Positions 7,488 to 15,165 of a DNA stretch of 17,478 bases are shown piece by piece. Position 1 is the first letter of the stretch. Every line of letters starts with the position of its first letter. The notes under the pieces were generated by a model. The model saw only the letters and a list, made by a program, of their open reading frames with translations. It was not told the DNA's origin and did not search any database. The DNA is from Betaproteobacteria bacterium (GTDB lineage Bacteria > Pseudomonadota > Gammaproteobacteria > Burkholderiales > SG8-39): positions 1-17,478 of the forward strand of contig SHXL01000038.1 in the NCBI GenBank assembly GCA_009693345.1, in the 5' to 3' direction. The translations under genes were made by a program, and so were the position numbers.

Positions 7488-8447
7488 CTACTGCTCTATC
7501 TTGATCCCGGCGTTCTTTACGATCGTGGCGTAGCGATCCTGCTCGCGCCGCAGGTGGGCCGCCATTTCATCCGGCGTGTTCGATGCGGTGTCCATGCCGA
7601 GCGTCAGGTAACGCTCCTTGAGGTCGCTTGCCAGTACCGCCTTCTGGATCTCCGCGGCGAGTTTCACCAGGATTTCGCGCGGCGTGCCGGCGGCGGCCAT
7701 GTAGCCGATCCAGGCGGCGCAATCGTAGCCGGGGATGTCCGCTGCTTCGGCCAGCGTCGGCGCATCCGGCAGCGCAGCGCTGCGCCGCGCGGTCGTGACG
7801 CCGAAGGTCTTCAGCTTGCCGGACTTGATGAAGCTGCCGGTCGCCGCCACGGTTTCGACGGCGTAGGCAACCTGTCCGCCGATCACGTCGGTGAGCGCCG
7901 GCACGCTGCCCTTGTAGGGGATATGCAGCACCTGCAGCTTCGCCATCGAATTGAAGAGCTCGGCGAACATGTGCGCGGTGGCGCCGGTACCTGAGGAGGC
8001 GAAGGTGTATTTGCCCGGATTCGCCCGCACCAGCGCGAGAAACTCCTTCGCGTTCGATGCCGGAAAATTCGCCGCCACCACCAGCGTGAACGGCGCCGCC
8101 GCGACCAGGCTGACGGGCGCCAGGTCCCTGAGCGGGTCGTAGGGGATCTTCTGCAGGTTCGGCATGATCGAGATCGGGCCGCTCGAGGCCGCGAGCAGCG
8201 TATAGCCGTCGGGCGTGGACTTGGCGACGATATCGGTGCCGATGGCGCCGCCCGCGCCGGGCTTGTTCTCCATGATGAACGGCTGGCCGAGCGCCTGCGA
8301 GAGCTTCTCGCCGACGATGCGCGCCGCAAGGTCCGTCGCCTGCCCCGGCGGCCAGGGAATAATCACCTTGATCGGGCGGTTGGGATATTGCTGCGCGAAT
8401 GCACTGCTCGCGACGAGCGCGAGTACGGCCAACAAACACTTCTTCAT
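7488..8447 (-). CDS. Bug-family periplasmic receptor (TctC-like, tripartite tricarboxylate transporter type)
   Basis: Periplasmic solute receptor of the Bug family, 319 residues. MKKCLLAVLALVASSAFA is a clear signal peptide, cleaved before QQYPNRPI. Diagnostic stretches are YPNRPIKVIIPWPPG, the ENKPGAGGAIGTD segment near 60-72, the STPDGYTLL motif near 78-86 and HIPYKGSVPALTDVIGGQV near 170-190. I chose the ATG at 8447 over an upstream one at 8483 because GAGGAGGGAG lies just before it (8451-8460). It follows the thiolase gene by 22 bases and is probably the last gene of the fatty-acid operon. No TctA or TctB membrane partner is in the window, so it is an orphan receptor, as is common in Burkholderiales; ligands of this family are mostly carboxylates. 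Confidence 0.93.
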   Translation of the reverse strand: MKKCLLAVLALVASSAFAQQYPNRPIKVIIPWPPGQATDLAARIVGEKLSQALGQPFIMENKPGAGGAIGTDIVAKSTPDGYTLLAASSGPISIMPNLQKIPYDPLRDLAPVSLVAAAPFTLVVAANFPASNAKEFLALVRANPGKYTFASSGTGATAHMFAELFNSMAKLQVLHIPYKGSVPALTDVIGGQVAYAVETVAATGSFIKSGKLKTFGVTTARRSAALPDAPTLAEAADIPGYDCAAWIGYMAAAGTPREILVKLAAEIQKAVLASDLKERYLTLGMDTASNTPDEMAAHLRREQDRYATIVKNAGIKIEQ

Positions 8448-8469
8448 GGTCTCCCTCCTCAGGGAATGA

Positions 8470-9648
8470 TCAGACAACTTCAAAAAGTCCTGCCGCCCCC
8501 ATGCCGCCGCCGATGCACATCGTGACGACGACGTACTTTACGCCGCGGCGCCTGCCTTCGATCAGCGCGTGGCCGACGAGGCGCGAGCCGGTGACGCCGT
8601 AGGGGTGGCCAACCGCGATCGCGCCGCCGTCCACGTTGAGGCGCTCGTCCGGGATGCCGAGCTTGTCGCGGCAGTAGATCACCTGCACCGCGAATGCCTC
8701 GTTCAGTTCCCACAGGCCGATGTCCGCCACCTTGAGGCCACTGCGCTCGAGCAGCTTCGGAATCGCGTACACCGGGCCGATGCCCATCTCGTTCGGCTCG
8801 CAACCCGCCACCGCGAAGCCGCGGTAGATGCCAATCGGCTTCAGGCCGCGCTTCGCGGCTAACTGGTCGCTCATCACCACCTGCGCCGAGGCGCCGTCGG
8901 AAAACTGGCTCGCGTTGCCCGCCGCGATCACGCCGCCGGGAATCGCCGGCTTGATCTGCGACACGCCCTCGTAGGTGGTGTCCGCGCGGATGCCCTCGTC
9001 CTGCTCGCTGGTGACTTCCTTCAGCGTTTCCGCGCCGGTCGTCTTGTCCACGACCTTCATCTTGGTCGTGATCGGCACGATCTCGTCCTTGAACTTTCCT
9101 TCCGCTCTCGATTTAGCGGCCCTCTGCTGGCTCTGGGCGCCGTAGCGGTCCTGCGCCTCACGCGAAATGTTGTATTTCTTCGACACGTATTCCGCCGTCT
9201 GCAGCATCGGCCAGTAGATCTCGGGCTTGTGGCGGTGCAGCCACTCGTCCTGCGCGTGGTGCTTGTTCGCTTCGTTCTGCACCAGCGAGATCGACTCGAC
9301 GCCGCCGGCGACGAAAATCGAGGCCTCGCCCGCGATGATGCGCTGCGCGGCAAGCGCGACGGTCTGCAGGCCGGAGGAGCAGAAGCGGTTCACGGTCATG
9401 CCGGAGACCGTCACCGGCAGCCCCGCGCGGATCGCGATCTGGCGCGCGATGTTGCCGCCGGTCGCGCCTTCGGGGTTGGCGCACCCCATGATCACGTCCT
9501 CGACCTCCTGCGGCTCCACTCTGGCGCGCTCGAGGGCTGCGTGCACCACGTGCCCGCCCATCTTCGCGCCGTGCGTCATGTTGAGCGCGCCGCGCCAGCT
9601 CTTGCACAGGGGGGTTCTTGCCGTCGAAACAATTACTGCATCAGTCAT
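8470..9648 (-). CDS. Acetyl-CoA acyltransferase (thiolase)
   Basis: Soluble degradative thiolase, 392 residues, which cleaves 3-ketoacyl-CoA with CoA to give acetyl-CoA and a shortened acyl-CoA. Active-site residues are Cys90 (NRFCSSGLQ), His348 (GGAIAVGHPYG) and Cys378 (TMCIGGGMG), with NEAFA at 316-320. The His motif reads GHPYGVTGSR instead of the common GHPLGASGAR, which points to a subgroup distinct from E. coli FadA. The ATG at 9648 overlaps the end of the upstream hydratase/dehydrogenase gene by 8 bases and has GGAAGGAA just before it, so the two are translationally coupled and probably work on the same substrates. A biosynthetic (PhaA-like) role is less likely given that partner. Confidence 0.95.
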   Translation of the reverse strand: MTDAVIVSTARTPLCKSWRGALNMTHGAKMGGHVVHAALERARVEPQEVEDVIMGCANPEGATGGNIARQIAIRAGLPVTVSGMTVNRFCSSGLQTVALAAQRIIAGEASIFVAGGVESISLVQNEANKHHAQDEWLHRHKPEIYWPMLQTAEYVSKKYNISREAQDRYGAQSQQRAAKSRAEGKFKDEIVPITTKMKVVDKTTGAETLKEVTSEQDEGIRADTTYEGVSQIKPAIPGGVIAAGNASQFSDGASAQVVMSDQLAAKRGLKPIGIYRGFAVAGCEPNEMGIGPVYAIPKLLERSGLKVADIGLWELNEAFAVQVIYCRDKLGIPDERLNVDGGAIAVGHPYGVTGSRLVGHALIEGRRRGVKYVVVTMCIGGGMGAAGLFEVV

Positions 9649-11734
9649 TGAATTTCCTTCCTTCGTTTGCCAGTTTCACGAGTAGGGGCGCGGGCTTCCA
9701 GACGGTGCCCTGGTAGCCGGATTGGAATTTTTGAATTGAACTCAGAACATTCTTCAAACCGACGGTGTCGGCGTAGAACATCGGCCCGCCACGGTAGGGC
9801 GGGAAGCCGTAGCCGCTGAGGTAGACCATGTCGATGTCGGACGCCCTCAGCGCGATGCCTTCTTCGAGGATATACGCCGCCTCGTTGACGAGCGCGTAGA
9901 TCAGGCGCTCGACGATCTCCTCGTCGGTGATCTGGCGGGTTTGAATGTTTTTTTCTTTTCTATATTCAGAAATCATTCTTTCAACTTCCGGATCGGGAAT
10001 CGGCTTGCGATCGGGCAGGTTGTACTTGTACCAGCCCTTGCCGGTCTTCTGGCCGTAGCGGCCCAGTTCTGCGATTTTGTCGCCCACCTTCGAGTAGACG
10101 AAGTTCGGCCGCTCGACATAACGGCGTTTCCTGATCTCCCAGCCGATGTCGAGGCCCACCATGTCGCCCATCGCGAGCGGGCCCATCGCCATACCCCACT
10201 TGTAGGCCGCCGCATCGACCTGCCGGGGGCTGCAGCCCTCGTCGATCAGGAACAGCGACTGCTGGCCGTATTTCTCCACCATGCGGTTGCCGATGAAGCC
10301 GTCGCACACGCCCGAGATTACGGGAACCTTCTTGAAGGTCTTGCCGAGCTTCATGGTGGTGGCAAGCACGTCCTTCGCGGTCTTCGCGCCGCGCACCACT
10401 TCCAGGAGGCGCATCACGTTGGCGGGCGAGAAAAAATGCGTACCGATGACGTCCTGCGGGCGCCTGGTGACATCCGCAATCGCGTTCACGTCCAGGGTGG
10501 AGGTGTTGGTCGCGAGGATCGCGCCCGGCTTCATGACCGAGTCCAGCTTTCGGAACATGTCCTGCTTCACGTCCATGCGCTCGAACACCGCCTCGATCAC
10601 GATGTCCGCGTCTTTTGCATCTTCCAGCTTGGTTGTTGTCTTGATCAAAGAAATTCTTTTATCCATTTCCTCCTGCTTCAGGCGCCCCTTGGAGACGGTC
10701 GACGCGTAGTTGTCCTTTATCTTCGTGAATCCCCTGTCAACGGCTTCCTGCGTCACGTCCATCATGGATACCGGAATGCCTGCATTGGCGAAATTCATCG
10801 CGATGCCGCCGCCCATGGTGCCTGCACCGATCACCGCCGCGCTCCTAATCGGGCGCACCGGCGTGTCTTCGGGCACGTCGGGAATCTTCGTCGTCTGGCG
10901 CTCGGCGAAGAACATGTGCCGCAGCGCCTTCGATTCCTTGCCCTCGACCAGCGCCGCGAAGCGCCGGCGCTCCTCGTTGCGGCCCTCGTCGAAGGGTTTT
11001 GTCGCCGCGGCTTCGACGCAGGCCACGATCTCCAGCGGCGCCGGGAATCCGCGCGATGCCTTGCCGACCTCGGCGCGCGCCTTCTCGAAGAATGCTTTCG
11101 GATCGCCATCGACCTTGACGGTCATGTCGCGGATCCGTCTTGGGCCTTGTTTTTGTTCGATCAATTTTCTTGCAAAGGAAAGAGCCCCCTCCAGAAGGTC
11201 GCCCTGCACGATCTCGTCCACCAGGCCGAGGCCGAGCGCTTTTTCGGCGGCCACCGGATTGCCCGTCGTCATCATCTGCACGGCCTGGGCCGCGCCCACC
11301 ATGCGCGGCAGGCGCTGCGTGCCGCCCGCACCGGGCAGGAGCCCGAGCTTTACTTCCGGCAGGCCGAGCTGGCTTTCGGGCAGCGCAACCCGGTAATGGC
11401 AGCCAAGCGCGAGTTCGAGGCCGCCGCCGAGGGCAAAGCCGCCGATGGCGGCGATCATCGGCTTCGGACAGTCGTCCTGCGCCTCGATGATTTCGTGCAG
11501 CGAGGGCGGCACGGTCATTTTCGGGGTGTTGAACTCGCGGATGTCGGCGCCGCCGGAGAAGGCCTTGGCCAAACCGATGATCACGACCGCCTTGACGGCG
11601 GGATCGGCGCCCGCTTTTTTGATGCCGTCCATGATGCCGGGCCGCAGCACGCTGCCCAGGCCGTTCACGGGCGGATTGTTCATGCTGATGACGGCAACGC
11701 CGTCGCGAAAGGAATAGGACGCCGCTTCGCTCAT
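9641..11734 (-). CDS. Bifunctional enoyl-CoA hydratase / 3-hydroxyacyl-CoA dehydrogenase (FadB/FadJ type)
   Basis: 697-residue multifunctional beta-oxidation enzyme. The N-terminal crotonase domain (about 1-190) keeps both hydratase glutamates: Glu107 in GGGLE and Glu127 in GLPEVKLG, followed by GAGGTQRLPR. The dehydrogenase part begins with GAGTMGGG at 303-310 for NAD. It has Ser412 (NTSTLD), His433 (THFFSPAN) and Glu445 (LLEVVRG), and a GFIGNR motif for the remaining catalytic asparagine. Two C-terminal helical domains follow, including a YGFPPYRGGPM motif near 645-655. Both activities should be functional. The ATG at 11734 has AGGAG 10 bases upstream. It is first in a run with thiolase and a Bug receptor, and divergent from the DMT transporter. 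It resembles the ~700-residue form common in Betaproteobacteria; I do not assign fadB or fadJ. Confidence 0.95.
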   Translation of the reverse strand: MSEAASYSFRDGVAVISMNNPPVNGLGSVLRPGIMDGIKKAGADPAVKAVVIIGLAKAFSGGADIREFNTPKMTVPPSLHEIIEAQDDCPKPMIAAIGGFALGGGLELALGCHYRVALPESQLGLPEVKLGLLPGAGGTQRLPRMVGAAQAVQMMTTGNPVAAEKALGLGLVDEIVQGDLLEGALSFARKLIEQKQGPRRIRDMTVKVDGDPKAFFEKARAEVGKASRGFPAPLEIVACVEAAATKPFDEGRNEERRRFAALVEGKESKALRHMFFAERQTTKIPDVPEDTPVRPIRSAAVIGAGTMGGGIAMNFANAGIPVSMMDVTQEAVDRGFTKIKDNYASTVSKGRLKQEEMDKRISLIKTTTKLEDAKDADIVIEAVFERMDVKQDMFRKLDSVMKPGAILATNTSTLDVNAIADVTRRPQDVIGTHFFSPANVMRLLEVVRGAKTAKDVLATTMKLGKTFKKVPVISGVCDGFIGNRMVEKYGQQSLFLIDEGCSPRQVDAAAYKWGMAMGPLAMGDMVGLDIGWEIRKRRYVERPNFVYSKVGDKIAELGRYGQKTGKGWYKYNLPDRKPIPDPEVERMISEYRKEKNIQTRQITDEEIVERLIYALVNEAAYILEEGIALRASDIDMVYLSGYGFPPYRGGPMFYADTVGLKNVLSSIQKFQSGYQGTVWKPAPLLVKLANEGRKFND

Positions 11735-11778
11735 TACCGATGGTCTCCTGAAGGGGAAATCGATTCTAACCTAGACTT

Positions 11779-12621
11779 TTGGCCTTGGAACTCACCCTGA
11801 GCGTCACGTTCGCGGTCCTGGGCGCCGCGCTGCTGCACGCGGCCTGGAACGCGATCATCAAGTCGGGCCGCGACCCGCTGTTCGACACGGCGCTCGTCGC
11901 GTTTGGCGGCACGGCGGTGGCGTTTCCGCTTCTGTTCGTGATCGGCCCGCCCGAAGCGGAATCCTGGCCCTACATCGGCGCCTCGGTTTTGGCGCACGTC
12001 GGCTACTACGCGACCCTGGCGGGCGCCTATCGCGCGGGCGACCTGTCGCACGGCTATCCGATCATGCGCGGCAGTGCGCCGCTGCTGGTGGCGCTGGCCG
12101 CCGGCACGGTGTTCGGCGAGGGGCTGTCGTTCGGCGGCTGGTGCGGGGTGCTCCTCATTTGCGCCGGCGTGCTGTCGCTCGGCCTCGCCGGAGGCGGCGC
12201 GACCGGCCGGGCCACCGCGTGGGCTCTCGCCAACGCCGCGATCATTGCCCTGTATACGCTCGTCGATGGTACGGGGGTGCGCGCGTCGGGAGGCGCCGAG
12301 CGCTACATCGTGTGGCTGTTCTTTTTCATGGGGCTGCCGTTCGGCCTGATCGTGCTCGCGCTGCGTCGCGGCGAGTTCCTGCGCCACGCCGCGCGGCACT
12401 GGCGGCGCGGCATCGCGGGCGCCGCGCTGTCGGGCCTGTCGTACGGCATTGCGCTTTGGGCGATGACGCGGGCGCCCGTGGCGGTGGTCGCGGCGCTGCG
12501 CGAAACCTCGGTGATCTTCGGCGCACTGATGGGTGCGTGGCTGCTCAAGGAGGGGCATCTGGGCCCGCGCCTGGCCGGGGCCGCCACGGTGCTCGCCGGC
12601 GTGATCGCGCTTAAACTATGA
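11779..12621 (+). CDS. DMT superfamily transporter with two EamA repeats
   Basis: Inner-membrane protein of 280 residues with about ten hydrophobic segments arranged as two five-helix repeats, the standard layout of the drug/metabolite transporter family. The GDLSHGYPIMRGSAPLLVALA segment in the first half and MTRAPVAVVAALRETSVIFG with WLLKEGHLGPRLAGAATVLAG in the second match the repeated EamA signature. The start is uncertain: no ATG fits, and TTG at 11779 or 11785 are the options; neither has a close ribosome site. It is divergent from the beta-oxidation operon with a gap of only 44 bases. Family members export amino acids, sugars or other metabolites; the substrate is not readable here. 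Confidence 0.88.
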   Translation: MALELTLSVTFAVLGAALLHAAWNAIIKSGRDPLFDTALVAFGGTAVAFPLLFVIGPPEAESWPYIGASVLAHVGYYATLAGAYRAGDLSHGYPIMRGSAPLLVALAAGTVFGEGLSFGGWCGVLLICAGVLSLGLAGGGATGRATAWALANAAIIALYTLVDGTGVRASGGAERYIVWLFFFMGLPFGLIVLALRRGEFLRHAARHWRRGIAGAALSGLSYGIALWAMTRAPVAVVAALRETSVIFGALMGAWLLKEGHLGPRLAGAATVLAGVIALKL

Positions 12622-12742
12622 CGTTGATCCGTGAAATTACGCCGCCCATCGGAAGCGAAGTCAACAATGGTGAAAACGCGCACGGCTCCGCTTCGCGCCA
12701 TGCGCAAGCCCCGGTAGGGTGCGGCTGCAACCAGGGGAAACC

Positions 12743-13006
12743 GTGAGCCACGAGAACGAAACACTGAGATGGCCGACGAACCTGGATCACGCCGCCATCG
12801 TCGCGCGGCTGGTCGAGGTACGGGCGATGGCTGCCGAGGCAGGCATGGCGGATTTTGCGGCGCGCTTTGCCGATGTGGAGAACATGACCTCTTCGCACAT
12901 CGGCGCCAGCGTGGTCGCCGCCCTGACCTGGATCCAGGACAAGCCGGAGTACCCCGCCATCACGACGCAGCTCGCGATGGTGGCGATGAACCTGAAGAAT
13001 CTGTAG
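12743..13006 (+). CDS. Hypothetical protein, 87 residues
   Basis: I do not recognise this protein. GTG at 12743 follows AGGGG (12733-12737) by five bases, a better start than GTG at 12719. The product is small, soluble and mostly helical in appearance, with tryptophans near residues 10 and 66, a single ENMTSSHIGASVV stretch and no signal peptide or membrane segment. It has no cysteines, so metal binding through thiols is excluded. Third-position GC bias matches its neighbours, and the reading frame fits between the transporter and another small gene in the same direction, which supports a real gene. No function is assigned. Confidence 0.6.
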   Translation: MSHENETLRWPTNLDHAAIVARLVEVRAMAAEAGMADFAARFADVENMTSSHIGASVVAALTWIQDKPEYPAITTQLAMVAMNLKNL

Positions 13007-13056
13007 CCGTCCCCGCCGTGCGAAAATAGGCGCACCCAATACGCGCCGAGGCAGGC

Positions 13057-13452
13057 ATGGCAACCCGACCAGACGAACGCATGATCGAACCGGAGATGAA
13101 TCCGCAGGAGCTCTGGCTCGAGGAAATCTTTACCGATCGGCGCGTCGGCACGATCCGCCGCATGACGCCGGTGGACGGCAGCGGGGCGCGCGACCCGGGC
13201 CGCGAAATCCTCTTCATCGGCGAAACGCAGGTGATGAGCCAGATGGGCGCGCTGCCGATCAATTTCGTGCTCGAGGCGAAGTCTCTCGGGGAGGCGGCGA
13301 CGATGTTCGGGCCCGCCGCCAAGGCGGGGATCGAGCGCACGGTGCGGGAATTGCAGGAGCTGCGCCGCCAGCAGGCGTCCTCCATCGTCGTGCCCCAGGG
13401 CGGCCTGCCGCCGATCGGACCGGGAGGCGGCGGCAAGATCCAGATGCCCTAG
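13057..13452 (+). CDS. Hypothetical cytoplasmic protein, 131 residues
   Basis: No function is known to me. The ATG at 13057 has GAGGCAGG directly upstream; later ATGs at 13081 and 13096 are possible. The middle has a conserved-looking core (EEIFTDRRVGTIRRMTPV, then GETQVMSQMGALPINF), a predicted helix rich in Glu/Gln/Arg (ERTVRELQELRRQQASS) and a flexible Pro/Gly tail (GGLPPIGPGGGG). I recall similar short proteins as uncharacterised in Burkholderiales, but cannot name a family. It has no signal peptide, membrane segment or cysteine. It follows the other small gene by 50 bases in the same direction, so they may be co-transcribed. A REP-like repeat begins just after its stop. Confidence 0.68.
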   Translation: MATRPDERMIEPEMNPQELWLEEIFTDRRVGTIRRMTPVDGSGARDPGREILFIGETQVMSQMGALPINFVLEAKSLGEAATMFGPAAKAGIERTVRELQELRRQQASSIVVPQGGLPPIGPGGGGKIQMP

Positions 13453-13458
13453 TTAATT

Positions 13459-13514
13459 CGTCGTCCCCGCGGAAGCGGGGACCCATGTGGATTCCCGCCT
13501 GCGCGGGAATGACG
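13459..13514. repeat. REP-like double-hairpin repeat
   Basis: Two hairpins in tandem: GTCCCCGC/GCGGGGAC (13463-13470 and 13475-13482, loop GGAA) and ATTCCCGC/GCGGGAAT (13491-13498 and 13503-13510, loop CTGC). The outer ends CGTCGTCCCC and GGGAATGACG are near-inverted copies, so the 56-base unit is itself an imperfect palindrome. This is the common dispersed palindromic element of many Proteobacteria. It lies between two same-strand genes; it could stabilise or stop the upstream message. A single copy occurs in this window. Confidence 0.85.
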
Positions 13515-13531
13515 GCTTTGGGAGGGGAGTC

Positions 13532-15154
13532 ATGCAGGGTCTGATGATGGACATGCCGCTCTTGATCAGCGACCTGATCAAGCACGCGGACCGCAACCAC
13601 GGCGACACCGAAATCGTCTCCAAGACGGTTGAGGGAAGCATCCACCGCTACACGTACCACGACGCGCACGCGCGCGCGCGCCGCCTCGCCAACGCGCTGC
13701 AGGCGCTCGGCGTGAAGAATTCCGACCGCGTCGGCACGCTCGCCTGGAACGGTTACCGGCACTACGAGCTCTACTATGCCGTCTCCGGTATCGGCGGCGT
13801 CATCAATACGCTCAACCCGCGCCTCTTTCCGGAACAGATCACCTACATCTCGAACCACGCCGAGAATACGGCGCTGTTTTTCGAGCTCACGTTCGTGCCG
13901 CTGGTGGAGAAACTCGCGCCGTTGCTGAAGGCGGTGAAGCACTTCGTGCTGATGACTGACCGCGCGCACATGCCCGCGGCCACTGCCATTCCGAATCTGC
14001 AGTGCTACGAGGACCTGGTGGCGCAGCAGGACGACCGCTTCGAGTGGCCCAGCTTCGACGAGCGCACCGCGGCGGCGCTGTGTTACACCTCTGGCACCAC
14101 CGGCAATCCCAAGGGCGTGCTCTTCAGCCACCGCTCGACCGTGATCCACGCGCTAGCGGCGGCGATGCCCGATACGCTCAACCTTTCGGCGCGCGACTCG
14201 ATCCTGCCCGTGGTGCCGATGTTCCATGCCAACGCCTGGAGCCTGCCCTATGCCTGCACAATGGTGGGCGCGAAGATGGTGTTCCCGGGGCCGCACCTGG
14301 ACGGCAAGAGCGTCTACGACCTGATCGAACAGGAAAAAGTGACACTGTCGGCCGGCGTACCCACCGTCTGGCTGATGCTGCTGCAGCACCTTTCGTCCAA
14401 CAAGCTGAAATTCTCGACGCTCAAGCGCACCGTGATCGGCGGCTCGGCCTGCCCGCCGGCGATGATCCGCGCGTTCCAGGACGATTACGGCGTAGGGGTG
14501 TTCCACGCCTGGGGCATGACCGAAATGAGCCCGCTCGGCACTGTCGGCTCGCTCAAGGCGAAGCAGGCGGCGCTCGGCAAGGAAGAGCGCTACGCGATCC
14601 AGGCCAAGCAGGGCCGCGGCATCTTCGGCGTCGAGATGAAGATCGTGGACGAAGAGGGCAAGGAACTGCCCTGGGACGGCAAGCGCTTCGGCAACCTGCT
14701 GGTGAAGGGGCCGTGGATCACTTCTGCCTACTTGAAGGGCGAGGGCGGCGATCCGTTGATCAATGGCTGGTTCCCCACCGGCGACGTCGCCACCATCGAC
14801 GCCGACGGCTACCTGCAGATCACCGACCGCTCGAAGGACGTGATCAAGTCCGGCGGCGAGTGGATCAGCTCGATCGACCTAGAGAACATCGCGGTCGCGC
14901 ACCCGGCGATCCAGGAAGCGGCGGTGATCGGCATCGCACACCCGAAATGGGACGAGCGCCCGATCGTGGTCGCGATCAAGAAGGCCGGGCAGGAAGTGAG
15001 CAAGGCCGCGCTGCTCAAGTTCTACGAGGGCAAGGTCGCCAAGTGGTCGATGCCTGAAGACGTGGTGTTCGTGACAGAACTGCCGCACACCGCCACCGGC
15101 AAGCTCTCCAAGCTCACGCTGCGCCAGCAGATGAAGGACTATAAACTGCCGTAG
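13532..15154 (+). CDS. Acyl-CoA ligase, DmdB / medium-chain type (AMP-binding)
   Basis: Cytoplasmic adenylate-forming enzyme of 540 residues that activates a carboxylic acid to its CoA thioester with ATP. The P-loop YTSGTTGNPKG is at 185-195, HAWGMTEMSP follows in the mid region, then FPTGDVATIDADGY and DRSKDVIKSGGEWIS; Lys524 in the TATGK end motif is the adenylation lysine. The N-terminus (MPLLISDLIKHADRNHGDTEIV) and LAWNGYRHYELYYAVSGIGGVINTLNPRL resemble methylmercaptopropionyl-CoA ligase DmdB and related medium-chain ligases. The start is ATG 13532 behind GGGAGGGGAG; an in-frame start at 13487 would translate part of the REP-like repeat and is rejected. It probably shares a transcript with the crotonase 11 bases downstream. 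DMSP metabolism is not implied: DmdC and DmdD were not seen. Confidence 0.93.
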   Translation: MQGLMMDMPLLISDLIKHADRNHGDTEIVSKTVEGSIHRYTYHDAHARARRLANALQALGVKNSDRVGTLAWNGYRHYELYYAVSGIGGVINTLNPRLFPEQITYISNHAENTALFFELTFVPLVEKLAPLLKAVKHFVLMTDRAHMPAATAIPNLQCYEDLVAQQDDRFEWPSFDERTAAALCYTSGTTGNPKGVLFSHRSTVIHALAAAMPDTLNLSARDSILPVVPMFHANAWSLPYACTMVGAKMVFPGPHLDGKSVYDLIEQEKVTLSAGVPTVWLMLLQHLSSNKLKFSTLKRTVIGGSACPPAMIRAFQDDYGVGVFHAWGMTEMSPLGTVGSLKAKQAALGKEERYAIQAKQGRGIFGVEMKIVDEEGKELPWDGKRFGNLLVKGPWITSAYLKGEGGDPLINGWFPTGDVATIDADGYLQITDRSKDVIKSGGEWISSIDLENIAVAHPAIQEAAVIGIAHPKWDERPIVVAIKKAGQEVSKAALLKFYEGKVAKWSMPEDVVFVTELPHTATGKLSKLTLRQQMKDYKLP

Positions 15155-15165
15155 CTTTCTCTCCC

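Noticed and set aside
9941..11800. A 619-codon open frame on the plus strand opposite the hydratase/dehydrogenase gene
   Set aside because: It mirrors a gene with clear domains and catalytic residues, its product is low-complexity and His/Arg/Ala-rich, and long antisense frames are expected with strong GC third-position bias.
11734..12558. A 274-codon minus-strand frame opposite the DMT transporter
   Set aside because: The product is Arg/Gln/His-rich without a fold; the plus strand shows clear paired membrane repeats.
12622..12742. Possible small RNA or regulatory element between the transporter and the first small gene
   Set aside because: I saw no convincing promoter, hairpin with a T run, or conserved motif in these 121 bases.
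13459..13514. CRISPR repeat
   Set aside because: It is one palindromic unit of two hairpins with no regular spacer array and no cas genes nearby.
13487..13531. An upstream start for the acyl-CoA ligase
   Set aside because: It lies in the REP-like repeat; the ATG at 13532 has the ribosome site and matches homologue starts.
13532..15154. A DMSP demethylation/cleavage pathway around the DmdB-like ligase
   Set aside because: The ligase group also contains general medium-chain enzymes, and no DmdA, DmdC or DmdD is present in the window.
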